From Actinomadura kijaniata NBRC 14229 (GTDB lineage Bacteria; Actinomycetota; Actinomycetes; Streptosporangiales; Streptosporangiaceae): DNA of 38,649 nt. The stretch spans positions 1 through 38,649 of the forward strand of contig NZ_BCQR01000117.1 of NCBI RefSeq assembly GCF_001552175.1, given 5' to 3'. Both the position numbers and the translations under genes were made by a program. Positions 32,187 through 38,649 of the stretch are shown here, piece by piece. Numbering within the stretch: the stretch's first letter is position 1; each line of letters starts with the position of its first letter. The notes below the pieces were generated by a model. The model made no database searches, was not told where the DNA came from, and was given only the letters and a program-made list of their open reading frames with translations.

Positions 32187-32662
32187 TTCTCCTTCAGGCC
32201 CGCCCGGATGTGCTCCAGCAGGCCCGGAACGGCCGCCTCCACCAGCTCCAGGACGTGCTCGAAGTCGGCGTCGTCTCCGTAGTAGGGGTCCGGCACGTCC
32301 AGGTCGTCCCCGGCGTCCGGGTCGAACTCCCGCACCAGGCGGACCTTGTCGCGCGCCTCCGCGTCCGGGGCCAGCGAACGCAGCGCCCGCAGGTGGCCCC
32401 GGTCCAGCGCGAGGATCAGGTCGTACCGACCGAACCAGTCCGCCCGGAACCGCCGAGCAGTGTGCGACGACTCGTAGCCCGCCCGCCGCAGCGCCGCGAC
32501 CGTGCGCGGGTCGGCGTCGTCCCCCGCGTGCCAGCCGTCCGTTCCGGAGCTGTCGACCTCGACGTCCAGCCCCTCCTGCTCGACGTGGTGACGCAGCACC
32601 CACTCGGCCATGGGGGAGCGGCAGATGTTGCCCGTGCAAACGAACGTGACGCGATAGGACAT
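32183..32662 (-). CDS. Low-molecular-weight protein-tyrosine phosphatase
   Basis: 159 residues when started at ATG 32660-32662, with GGAGG directly upstream; three extra codons at 32671 are possible. The P-loop CTGNICRS has C9 as nucleophile and R15 for phosphate binding. The general acid is in DVPDPYYG. Between them lies the usual TDGWHAGDDADPRTV segment. It is soluble, monomeric-family sized and lacks transit signals. Coupled to the kinase-like gene at its 3' end. Confidence 0.93.
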   Translation of the reverse strand: MSYRVTFVCTGNICRSPMAEWVLRHHVEQEGLDVEVDSSGTDGWHAGDDADPRTVAALRRAGYESSHTARRFRADWFGRYDLILALDRGHLRALRSLAPDAEARDKVRLVREFDPDAGDDLDVPDPYYGDDADFEHVLELVEAAVPGLLEHIRAGLKEK

Positions 32663-32698
32663 GCCCTCCATCCTGCCCGAGCACCCCCGCCACCCCGA

Positions 32699-32884
32699 CT
32701 AGAGGCTCTTGACGAACGCCGCCAGAGCGCGCGCTTCCTCACGGCTAATGAACAGCAGACCACCGCCCGGGTCCTTGCTGTCGCGAACGCCGACGACTCC
32801 GCCGAGATCAGCGACCTCGATGCAATGCCCGCCGTTCTCCGTACTCTGCGACGCCTTCCGCCACAGCACGCTCCTCAACCCCAC
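32699..32884 (-). CDS. DUF397 small protein, second copy
   Basis: 61 residues from GTG 32882-32884. The DUF397 pattern is VLWRKASQSTENGGHCIEVA, then VGVRDSKDPGGGLLFISREE and an AFVKSL end. Such proteins act together with DUF5753-type XRE regulators (Scr1-like systems), possibly as antagonists or partners. It follows a sister copy 90 bases upstream in the same direction. Confidence 0.88.
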   Translation of the reverse strand: MGLRSVLWRKASQSTENGGHCIEVADLGGVVGVRDSKDPGGGLLFISREEARALAAFVKSL

Positions 32885-32974
32885 CTACGTTTCCTGAATC
32901 AACGTACAGAGCGCTATCACCTGGATAGAAACCCGCACGTCCAAGGAGTACCTCGAACGAAGGGCGCTCTTCCC

Positions 32975-33160
32975 CTACAGGTTCTTCACAGCCCGCGAGA
33001 GCACACAAGCCTCCTCGTGGCTGATGAGCACCACTTCACCCTCGGGGTTTCTACTGTCACGCACGGCTACAGCACCAGGAACGGCTGCCAGCTCAACACA
33101 GGCATCCCCCTCAGCATGACTCCGCGTGCTTTTGCGCCAGGTGACGTTACTCAGGTCCAT
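32975..33160 (-). CDS. DUF397 small protein, first copy
   Basis: 61 residues. ATG 33158-33160 overlaps the XRE gene end by ten bases, so the two are probably coupled. The pattern is VTWRKSTRSHAEGDACVELA, VAVRDSRNPEGEVVLISHEE, AVKNL. Its similarity to the second copy indicates a local duplication. The family is thought to work with the XRE partner. Confidence 0.9.
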   Translation of the reverse strand: MDLSNVTWRKSTRSHAEGDACVELAAVPGAVAVRDSRNPEGEVVLISHEEACVLSRAVKNL

Positions 33161-33945
33161 CTCTGCTCAATCACCTTCCGAATAAAGTCCCTCGTATCCG
33201 CCGCGTTGAGGGATTCGGCTTGCAGTGTAGCCATCGTCCTGGATACACGCGCAAGGTGTACAGGTTCGTAGCTCATGTTCCCGCCTACGGCGTCGGTGGT
33301 ATAGAGAACCTCTCGGCGGTCGGGAAGAGTGGCGACGATGAACGAACCCCGTACGCCCTTGTATTCCGCGAAGGGAGCCACTTGAACGTTGGTTCCGTCC
33401 TGGCGCGACACCGCGATAAGACGTTCAAGTTGCTCGCGCATCACTTCGCGAGAGCCGATCTCTCTATAAAGAACGCTCTCCTCCAGAACGACATGGAGAA
33501 GTGGGGCTGGTTCCCGCTTAAGCCATCCCTGACGTTTCATGCGAAGAGCGACGGCCTCTTCGTCGCGCAGCAGGGCCGCCGCGTATGCCTCCGTCTGGAG
33601 CAGGCCGTTGACGAAGTATGCTTCGTACGCCCTGATCTCGCATGCTCTCTGTTCAGCCTTTTCGAAGCTCGCGAAGTACTGCGGGAAGACGGGATCCTCC
33701 TGCAGCGGCTCGATGAACTCTCGCCAGGCCGACAAGATCTCGCCCTCCGCTCCGAGGGCCTCGTCCATTCGCACCGCGAAGTCCTGGCGGCACTGCGTAG
33801 CCCCCGTCTCCACCTGGGAGATGTAGGAGCGAACGACGTTCAGCCGTTCCGCGAGGTCGTCCTGAGTGATTTTCGCACGCTTACGCCACTTCCTGACCTC
33901 ACGACCGAAGTTCATCGACTCAGGCGTTCGAGGGGGGTTCGCCAT
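33151..33945 (-). CDS. XRE/DUF5753 regulator (Scr1-like)
   Basis: 264 residues from ATG 33943-33945. The N-terminal helix-turn-helix is at about 13-70 (REVRKWRKRAKITQDDLAER, LNVVRSYISQVETGATQCRQ). A DUF5753 domain follows (about 90-260), with EAYFVNGLLQTEAYAAALLR and the later LHVVLEESVLYREIGSREVM and VQVAPFAEYKGVRGSFIVAT. Known: these regulators come with DUF397 partners and control differentiation or antibiotic genes in streptomycetes. It forms the cassette XRE, DUF397, DUF397, divergent from the anti-sigma-type cassette. Confidence 0.92.
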   Translation of the reverse strand: MANPPRTPESMNFGREVRKWRKRAKITQDDLAERLNVVRSYISQVETGATQCRQDFAVRMDEALGAEGEILSAWREFIEPLQEDPVFPQYFASFEKAEQRACEIRAYEAYFVNGLLQTEAYAAALLRDEEAVALRMKRQGWLKREPAPLLHVVLEESVLYREIGSREVMREQLERLIAVSRQDGTNVQVAPFAEYKGVRGSFIVATLPDRREVLYTTDAVGGNMSYEPVHLARVSRTMATLQAESLNAADTRDFIRKVIEQRWT

Positions 33946-34114
33946 GATCAGTCTCTTCGCTAGTGGCCTGTCAGCGGAATGTCAGAAGCGTTAGCCGCTC
34001 GTGGGTGGTGCGCGGGTACCGGGCGGCTCACGTGGAAACGCTACGTCCGCGAGTGCCTTCATGTAAGCGCGTCACACGACATTGACCGGGAGTCACGAAA
34101 CGAAGGCAGCCGCC

Positions 34115-34537
34115 ATGATCAGTGCGCCTCCGCCGGCCGCGCTCACCGACCCGTCGACGCTGATGATCGTTTCCGCTCCAGAATCGATCAAGACGGCGCG
34201 GGATTTCGCGCGGGACTGGCTTGACGCGAAGGGTTACGAGCGCGAGGCGGTGGGGGTCGCGTTGCTGGTGATCAACGAACTCGTCACCAACGCCCATAAG
34301 CACGGGAGTGCGCCGGGTGAGGTGATCTCGGTCCGTCTCTACCTGTCGGCGGTCGGGCCCGTGGTCGAGGTGCGGGACGGGAGCGACGCCGAGCCGCGGG
34401 CGCTGCCGCTCACCTTGGACCGGTTCTCCGGGCGCGGGCTGGCGATCGTCTCGGAGCTCACGAAGGCGTGGGGGTTCCGGCCCCTCGCGTCGGGCGGCAA
34501 GGCCGTGTACGCCGTTCTGAACGGAGGCGCGGCATGA
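34115..34537 (+). CDS. Anti-sigma-type HATPase (RsbW-like)
   Basis: 140 residues from ATG 34115. The GHKL ATP-binding fold is shown by the N-box LLVINELVTNAHKHG, the G1 box VVEVRDGSDAEP (with Asp) and the G2 part GRGLAIVSELTKAWGFRP. No membrane part is seen. The family includes anti-sigma kinases and the many actinomycete single-domain relatives that lie beside XRE/DUF397 cassettes. The next gene starts inside its stop (ATGA). It is probably in a regulatory circuit with the divergent XRE gene, by context only. Confidence 0.88.
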   Translation: MISAPPPAALTDPSTLMIVSAPESIKTARDFARDWLDAKGYEREAVGVALLVINELVTNAHKHGSAPGEVISVRLYLSAVGPVVEVRDGSDAEPRALPLTLDRFSGRGLAIVSELTKAWGFRPLASGGKAVYAVLNGGAA

Positions 34538-34740
34538 CGCCCCGGGACGTCCTCCTCGTCGTCCTGCGCGACCTGTTCCCGCAGTGGGAGATCTGGGTGT
34601 GTGACCGGGGCGTGTGGCGGGCCGCCGGATCCATGCTGGTCAGTTCCTCGACGGTCGAGGGGCTGGTCGAGCATCTGGCGGGCGCGGACCCCGGCTCGTT
34701 CGCGAAGGCCGCGCGCAGGCTCGTGGAGCGTTCCGCATGA
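34534..34740 (+). CDS. Small protein coupled to the HATPase gene
   Basis: 68 residues from ATG 34534, overlapping the HATPase stop. It has a PRDVLLVVLRDLFPQWEIWV opening, then VWRAAGSMLVSSSTVEGLVE and a final helix FAKAARRLVERSA. I know no family name. Similar short ORFs follow HATPase genes in other actinomycetes, as far as I recall. It may be a regulator of the ATPase. Confidence 0.7.
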   Translation: MTPRDVLLVVLRDLFPQWEIWVCDRGVWRAAGSMLVSSSTVEGLVEHLAGADPGSFAKAARRLVERSA

Positions 34741-34853
34741 TCGACGACTGCTTCGCCTGTCCGCGCTGGCCACGGCCCGCGCGTTGGCGGAAGCGCCGAC
34801 GGAGCCCCGGCCGGGATGTGCCGGGGCGCGTCGCGTCGGCGGCTAGTCGGTGA
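34737..34853 (+). CDS. Possible 38-residue basic peptide
   Basis: ATG 34737 overlaps the previous stop (ATGA). The product MIDDCFACPRWPRPARWRKR ends RRSPGRDVPGRVASAASR. One CxxC is present and there is a strong Arg content. It overlaps the end of the convergent FtsX-ectodomain gene by eleven bases. The coupling supports translation, but it may be an accidental frame. Confidence 0.3.
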   Translation: MIDDCFACPRWPRPARWRKRRRSPGRDVPGRVASAASR

Positions 34854-35718
34854 GCACCCCGTTCACACCGGGTTGGGCGGTGATCGCCCTGAACGCGGTG
34901 AGGGCGCGGTCCGAGTCCAGCGCCACGTGGAGCACGACGGGCGTGTTCTTCTCCAGGAGCTTGGCGACGGTTTCCACCTTGCTCCGGGCTGGGCCGTCGG
35001 CCGACACCGCGCGTCTTCTGACCTCGTACACGAGGTCGACCTCGCCGGGCAGGGCCTCCAGCCACCGTTCCAGGCCGCGCAGTTGCTCCACGGTGGCGCT
35101 CCGCCCGTCGCAGCGGGAGCCCGCGGAGCCCTTCGTGCAGAGCCTGATCCGGAAGCGCGGACTCTCCAGGATGATCTGGTCGATTCCGGGGCGGCCGATC
35201 AGGACCTTCCGAAGTTCGGAGAAATCACTGACGCCGTCGAGCCGGACCCGGAACGACTCCGGGATGTCGCCGGGCTTGGTGGCGTCGGCGAAGGAGGGGC
35301 TGTCGCGGAAGCGTTCCTTGAACCGTTCGTAGGCCGCGTCCCGGTTCTCGTACTCGACCTGCCGCACGGCCGGGAGGGCCCTCAGGGCCTTCTTCACCTC
35401 CTCGCGCTGCGCGGGGGTGACGTCCTTCTTGGAGCAGAGCCGGTTCGTCGAGGTCTTCGTGCACAGGAAGATCACGGCCCGGACGCCCTTGTCCGCCGGG
35501 GTCGTGAGGGTGACCTTCCGGTCGCCGTCGTCGCCGGTCAGCGCGACGCCCGTGCCCACGGCGGCGGTGACCGCCAGCGCGGCCCCCGCGACGGCCATGG
35601 CGGGCCGCCACGCGAAGCGGCGGCGTCGCCCGAAGTCGGGCGCGGGGACGTCGCCCGGCTCCAGGACCTCCCCCACGCCGCGCAGCGCGTCGGTGAGCCG
35701 TTCCTCGGTGCGGTTCAT
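34843..35718 (-). CDS. Membrane protein with two FtsX-ectodomain-like units
   Basis: 291 residues from ATG 35716-35718, overlapping the sigma-factor stop (ATGA). A cytosolic N-terminus (about 45 residues, no recognisable anti-sigma motif) and a transmembrane segment near 41-60 (MAVAGAALAVTAAVGTGVAL) come first. The first ectodomain follows: IFLCTKTSTNRLC, VRQVEYENRDAAYERFKERF, ESFRVRLDGVSDF, RPGIDQIILE. The second, weaker unit has RLCTKGSAGSRC, VDLVYEVRRR and ALTAFRAITAQPGVNGV. FtsX ectodomains normally regulate cell-wall hydrolases as part of an ABC permease; here no permease is attached. It sits downstream of the sigma gene in the place where an anti-sigma factor is usual. Confidence 0.8.
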   Translation of the reverse strand: MNRTEERLTDALRGVGEVLEPGDVPAPDFGRRRRFAWRPAMAVAGAALAVTAAVGTGVALTGDDGDRKVTLTTPADKGVRAVIFLCTKTSTNRLCSKKDVTPAQREEVKKALRALPAVRQVEYENRDAAYERFKERFRDSPSFADATKPGDIPESFRVRLDGVSDFSELRKVLIGRPGIDQIILESPRFRIRLCTKGSAGSRCDGRSATVEQLRGLERWLEALPGEVDLVYEVRRRAVSADGPARSKVETVAKLLEKNTPVVLHVALDSDRALTAFRAITAQPGVNGVLTD

Positions 35719-36257
35719 CCGGCGTCCTCCCCCAGCATCCGGCCCAGCGCGGCGATCCCGCGCGAGGCGGTCGACTTGACGGTGCCGCGGCTGATGCCCA
35801 TGGCCGCGGCGATCTCCTCTTCGGTCAGGTTCGCGAAGTAGCGCAGCACCAGCGCCTCGCGCTGCCGGGCGGGCAGGCGGTGCAGCGCCGCCAGGACCTC
35901 GCGCCGGTCCTCGCCGACCATGGCGGCGGTCTCCGCCGACCAGACCGGCGGCTGGTGCTGGACGCGGAACGGCAGACGGCGGCGGCGCAGCACCTTGCGG
36001 GACCCGTTCAGCACGGCCGACCGCAGGTACGTCAACGCCTTGTCGCGGTCGCGCAGGCCGCCCCACCGCCGGTAGAGCCCCGCGAACGCCTCCTGCACGA
36101 CGTCCTCGGCCGTGGGCCGGTCCCCGACCATCAACAGGGCCAGGCGCATCAGTCCCAGCGCGTGGCCCCGGTACAGATCGGTGACGGCCGAGTCCGCGTC
36201 GGCGGAGGTGTCGGCCTCCGCCGCGCGTTCGATCCTCACCATCTCGGCTGCTTCCAT
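35715..36257 (-). CDS. SigE-family ECF sigma factor
   Basis: 180 residues. Region 2 is YRGHALGLMRLALLMVGDRP, TAEDVVQEAFAGLYRRW. Region 4 is LPARQREALVLRYFANLTEE and the HTH AAAMGISRGTVKSTASRGIA. No SnoaL or other C-terminal extension is present. The actinobacterial SigE-family label fits by the LMRLALLMVGD start. It sits between two FtsX-ectodomain genes, and its stop overlaps the start of one of them, so it is likely controlled by or with those proteins. The perfect stem at 36266-36280 lies nine bases upstream of the start and may shield the ribosome site. Confidence 0.9.
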   Translation of the reverse strand: MEAAEMVRIERAAEADTSADADSAVTDLYRGHALGLMRLALLMVGDRPTAEDVVQEAFAGLYRRWGGLRDRDKALTYLRSAVLNGSRKVLRRRRLPFRVQHQPPVWSAETAAMVGEDRREVLAALHRLPARQREALVLRYFANLTEEEIAAAMGISRGTVKSTASRGIAALGRMLGEDAG

Positions 36258-36265
36258 GTCCCAGA

Positions 36266-36280
36266 GACCCCTGAGGGGTC
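36266..36280. promoter_or_regulatory. Hairpin just upstream of the sigma-factor start
   Basis: GACCCCT, G, AGGGGTC is a perfect stem with a one-base centre. It lies between the FtsX-like gene stop (36291) and the sigma ATG (36257). It could act as an intra-operon attenuator or hide the ribosome site. Confidence 0.4.
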
Positions 36281-36290
36281 CCCGGGTTGC

Positions 36291-36842
36291 TCAGGTCCCG
36301 GAGAACGGGCCCCGCCGGGCCCCCGCGGCCGGACGCGGCTGGATCGTCACCTGGTCGACTCCGGGTCGGCCGCGCATGCTCCCCTGGAGGGCGGCGGCCT
36401 CCCGGTCCCCGGCGACCCGCACGCGGTAGGAGTCCGGGATGTCGCCCAACCTGGCGCTCCTGAGCAGGTCGGGCCTGTCCGCGAAGACCTTCTTGAAGCG
36501 CTCGTAGGCTTCCTCGAAGCTCTCGTACTCGACCCTCCGGACGCCCGGCATCCGCTTCAGCTCTGTCTCCACCTCCGCCTTCTGCTGGGCGGTCGCGTTG
36601 GTCCTGCCGCACTTCGGGTTCGTCGCCGTCCGGGTGCACAGGAAGACCGAGACCGTCACCTCCGACGACGACTTCGTGGTGGTGGGGGCGTCCCGCCGCT
36701 TCCAGACGAACACGGCGGTCGTGCCGAGCAGGACGATCAGGACCAGCGCGGCCACGGCGGCGACCAGTACGGGACGGCGCGCCGGTGGACGGCTCGGCGG
36801 CTCCGGGGCGGTCGGGTCCGGGACGGGGGGCGGCGCGTTCAT
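36291..36842 (-). CDS. Single-unit FtsX-ectodomain-like membrane protein
   Basis: 183 residues from ATG 36840-36842. A Pro-rich start, a transmembrane segment at about 24-46 (PVLVAAVAALVLIVLLGTTA) and then a single FtsX-type ectodomain with VSVFLCTRTATNPKC, VRRVEYESFEEAYERFKKVF, DSYRVRVAGDREAAALQGSM and RPGVDQVTIQP. This is highly similar in pattern to the first unit of the 291-residue protein two genes on, including the C-x(8)-C pair. It is the first gene of the operon FtsX-like / SigE-type sigma / FtsX-like double. Confidence 0.85.
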   Translation of the reverse strand: MNAPPPVPDPTAPEPPSRPPARRPVLVAAVAALVLIVLLGTTAVFVWKRRDAPTTTKSSSEVTVSVFLCTRTATNPKCGRTNATAQQKAEVETELKRMPGVRRVEYESFEEAYERFKKVFADRPDLLRSARLGDIPDSYRVRVAGDREAAALQGSMRGRPGVDQVTIQPRPAAGARRGPFSGT

Positions 36843-36908
36843 GATCTCGGGTTCCTCTCGGGGGACGACGTGATCGGTGAGTGGACGCGGGAGCCATCGG
36901 AAAAGAGC

Positions 36909-36936
36909 ACGGCCCCCGGCGAGAACCGGGGGCCGT
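36909..36936 (-). terminator. Rho-independent-like terminator of the subtilase gene
   Basis: ACGGCCCCCGG (36909-36919) with CCGGGGGCCGT (36926-36936), a six-base loop CGAGAA and a CTCTTTTCC tail on the minus strand (36901-36908). It is placed 20 bases after the subtilase stop. Confidence 0.8.
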
Positions 36937-36955
36937 GATCATGGAGCGGTGCGGG

Positions 36956-38649
36956 TCAGCGCTTCACCGCGCCGAGGGCGTCCACGATGCCGTGGCCGTA
37001 GAACCCGTTGCGGGCCTTGCCGCCCTCACAGGTCTGCTTGGAGGTGTTCCTCACCCACTCGCCCTGGGCGTTCTTGCGGTACCAGACGTACTCGACGGTC
37101 CGGGGGCTCGGGCAGGCGCGCTCGTTGGCGGTGCCCAGCAGGATCCGCTCGGTGGCGCGCGGGTCCAGGGTCAGGCCGCCGCGGGCGCGGTCCTTCCTGC
37201 CGTACCGGCTGACGATCAGGGCGGCGACGCCGGCGGCGTGCGGGGACGCCATCGAGGTGCCCTGGATCGACTGGTAGTAGCCGCAGACGCCGTTCCTGCA
37301 GTCGCGGATGACGCGGGTGGTGTTCGGGGTGCCGTCGGGGTTCAGCTCACCGGCCTCGCGGGCCAGCGCCTCGGGGTAGGCGGCCCAGATGCCCAGCTTG
37401 TCGTCCGGCTTGCCCTCCGGGTTGTCGTACTTGTCGCCGCCGGGCGCGGCGACGTCGATGTAGCCGTTGCCGAAGCTGGAGTACACGGCCTTGCGCTTGG
37501 TGATGCCGGTGGAGGAGACGGCGACGACGCCGCGGCCCTCGGACGGCATGGACTCGCAGGCGGGGGTGACGGTGCGCTCGTAGGGCTTCTCACCGGGACG
37601 CGAGGCGAAGTCGGGGCTGGTCACGTCGGTGTTGTTCTTGGTGTAGTCGACGTACTCGTTGCCCGCCGCCGCGACGAGGGTCACGCCGCGGGTGCGCGCG
37701 TAGTCCAGGGCGCGCTGGGTGGCGGCGATGATGGTGCGCTGCTCGACCTTGTCGGTCCAGGAGTCGGCCGGGTTGTTGGCGCAGTTCCAGAGCCACGGGT
37801 CGATGTAGTAGCTCATGTTGACCACGTCGACGCCGGTCTTGGCGGCGTAGGTCAGCGCGTCCACGGTCGGCTGGAGGAAGAACAGGCCGGAGTCCTGGCC
37901 GACGCGCAGGTTGACGATCGAGGTGTTGGGGGCGACGCCCGCCATGCCCAGGCCGTTGCGCGGCGAGGCGATGGTGGAGGCGACGTGCGTGCCGTGGCCG
38001 TTCTCGTCGACGTTGTTGGCGTCGTTGCAGGACTTGTCGGGCTCGTTGGCGCAGGGGCCGTCGAGCTCGTTGCCGTCGGCGTCGGTCGGGACGTCGACGG
38101 TGAAGTTGCGGCTGAGCCTGCCGTTGAAGTTCGGCTTGATGTCCGGGTGGTTGCCGTCCACGCCGGTGTCCATGACGCCGACCAGCACGCGGCGGTCACC
38201 GGGCTCGGTGCGGTAGGAGCCCTTGGCGGTCGCGTTGATCTGCTTCATGTCCCACTGCAGGTCGGCGAGGGGTTCCTCGCCCTTGCGCGGGGTGGTGGCG
38301 GCCTTGGCGGAGGGTCCGCGCGAGCCGGACTCCTTCTCGACGTGGCGGCCGCGGGCCTTGGCGGAGGTCTTGGGGGCCTGGCCGATGACGCGGTTGTGGG
38401 CGACGCCCTCCAGCACCTTCTGGCGCATGGCGGCGACGGTGAACTTCGGGTTCGCCGAACGGACGGTGGCGACCCCGACCGCACGGTTCTCACGGATGAT
38501 CGTTCCCCCGGCCGCCTTCACGGCGGCGTGGGCCTTCCCGAGCTGGGCGCCCTTCCGGTAGAGCACGACGTATTCGGAGACCTCGGCCTTGGCCTGCGCG
38601 GGGCTGGCGACCGCGGCTCCGGGGAGCGCGAGCGCCGTGGTCGCGGTGG
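36956..38649 (-). CDS. S8 subtilisin-type peptidase (N-terminus outside window)
   Basis: At least 564 codons; the frame is still open at the right edge. The visible start is a signal-peptide end (LALPGAAVASPAQAKA) and an I9-type propeptide (SEYVVLYRKGAQLGKAHAAV). The catalytic triad is in VGVMDTGVDGNHPD (Asp), NGHGTHVAS (His) and QGTSMASPHAAG (Ser), with the oxyanion-hole Asn in VAAAGNEY. The C-terminal region is short, with four Cys. The C-terminus ends GIVDALGAVKR. A secreted, self-activating protease is expected. It is followed by a strong terminator and so is transcribed apart from the sigma operon. Confidence 0.93.
   Translation of the reverse strand, partial: TATTALALPGAAVASPAQAKAEVSEYVVLYRKGAQLGKAHAAVKAAGGTIIRENRAVGVATVRSANPKFTVAAMRQKVLEGVAHNRVIGQAPKTSAKARGRHVEKESGSRGPSAKAATTPRKGEEPLADLQWDMKQINATAKGSYRTEPGDRRVLVGVMDTGVDGNHPDIKPNFNGRLSRNFTVDVPTDADGNELDGPCANEPDKSCNDANNVDENGHGTHVASTIASPRNGLGMAGVAPNTSIVNLRVGQDSGLFFLQPTVDALTYAAKTGVDVVNMSYYIDPWLWNCANNPADSWTDKVEQRTIIAATQRALDYARTRGVTLVAAAGNEYVDYTKNNTDVTSPDFASRPGEKPYERTVTPACESMPSEGRGVVAVSSTGITKRKAVYSSFGNGYIDVAAPGGDKYDNPEGKPDDKLGIWAAYPEALAREAGELNPDGTPNTTRVIRDCRNGVCGYYQSIQGTSMASPHAAGVAALIVSRYGRKDRARGGLTLDPRATERILLGTANERACPSPRTVEYVWYRKNAQGEWVRNTSKQTCEGGKARNGFYGHGIVDALGAVKR

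Noticed and set aside
33151..33945. Classical toxin-antitoxin pair with DUF397 as toxin
   Set aside because: DUF397/XRE cassettes have been described as regulatory pairs; nothing in the small proteins shows a toxin motif.
34843..35718. FtsX cell-division permease
   Set aside because: Only ectodomain-like parts and one anchor helix are present. The four-helix permease and an FtsE ATPase gene are missing.

Overview
The window comes from a high-GC actinobacterial chromosome. GC-rich codon use, a WhiB regulator, Scr1-type XRE/DUF397 cassettes, a DesA3-type desaturase with its reductase partner, and a SigE-family sigma factor all fit a filamentous actinomycete. A Thermomonosporaceae/Actinomadura-like host is my best guess, but this is inferred from gene content and not proven.

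Layout. (1) 1-5.5 kb, chromosomal: a leftward AraC regulator / VOC protein / short UvrA-like ATPase set (UvrA cut by the window edge), a DUF6292-like protein, a Tat-exported TPR protein with two degenerate retropepsin-like lobes, and a secreted propeller-like protein. (2) 5.57-22.48 kb, a layered genomic island in the 3' part of a tRNA-Thr(CGT) gene that is intact on the minus strand at 22406-22481. Copies of the tRNA 3' part occur at 5948-6015, 10511-10554 and in the tRNA itself; the outer two share an identical 68-bp repeat. A tyrosine-recombinase remnant ends just left of each of the first two copies, so at least three integrations are recorded. Element A (about 6.0-10.55 kb) is decayed: an HNH protein, a truncated DUF5131 gene, a kinase-like 3' fragment and an N-terminally truncated integrase. 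Element B (about 10.55-22.45 kb) looks functional as a replicon: GntR and XRE regulators, a translationally coupled WhiB / sigma-like pair, an unknown protein, a RepA-like ATPase, three short coupled ORFs, xis and int. No FtsK/TraB-type transfer gene is present. AT-richer cargo genes sit in the HNH slot, just inside the left boundary of B (coiled-coil membrane protein) and between int and the tRNA (possible PD-(D/E)XK nuclease). (3) 22.5-38.6 kb, chromosomal: secreted alpha/beta-hydrolase, GH6 glycosidase, DUF427, ferredoxin-type reductase plus acyl desaturase operon, lipoprotein, RicT/PSP1 protein, membrane-anchored propeller-like protein, low-molecular-weight phosphatase plus fructosamine-kinase-like pair, XRE/DUF397/DUF397 cassette, anti-sigma-type ATPase cassette, an operon of SigE-family sigma factor flanked by two FtsX-ectodomain-like proteins, and a subtilase cut by the right edge.

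The most unusual content is the accretion record at tRNA-Thr with its unrecognised low-GC cargo (HNH protein, possible nuclease, membrane coiled-coil protein), a 491-residue HTH protein with a Nudix-like C-terminal half and a duplicated tail fragment beside it, the sigma factor / FtsX-ectodomain operon, and the tandem aspartyl-protease-like protein that lacks the catalytic Asp in both lobes. All functional statements are from reading motifs; no database search was possible.
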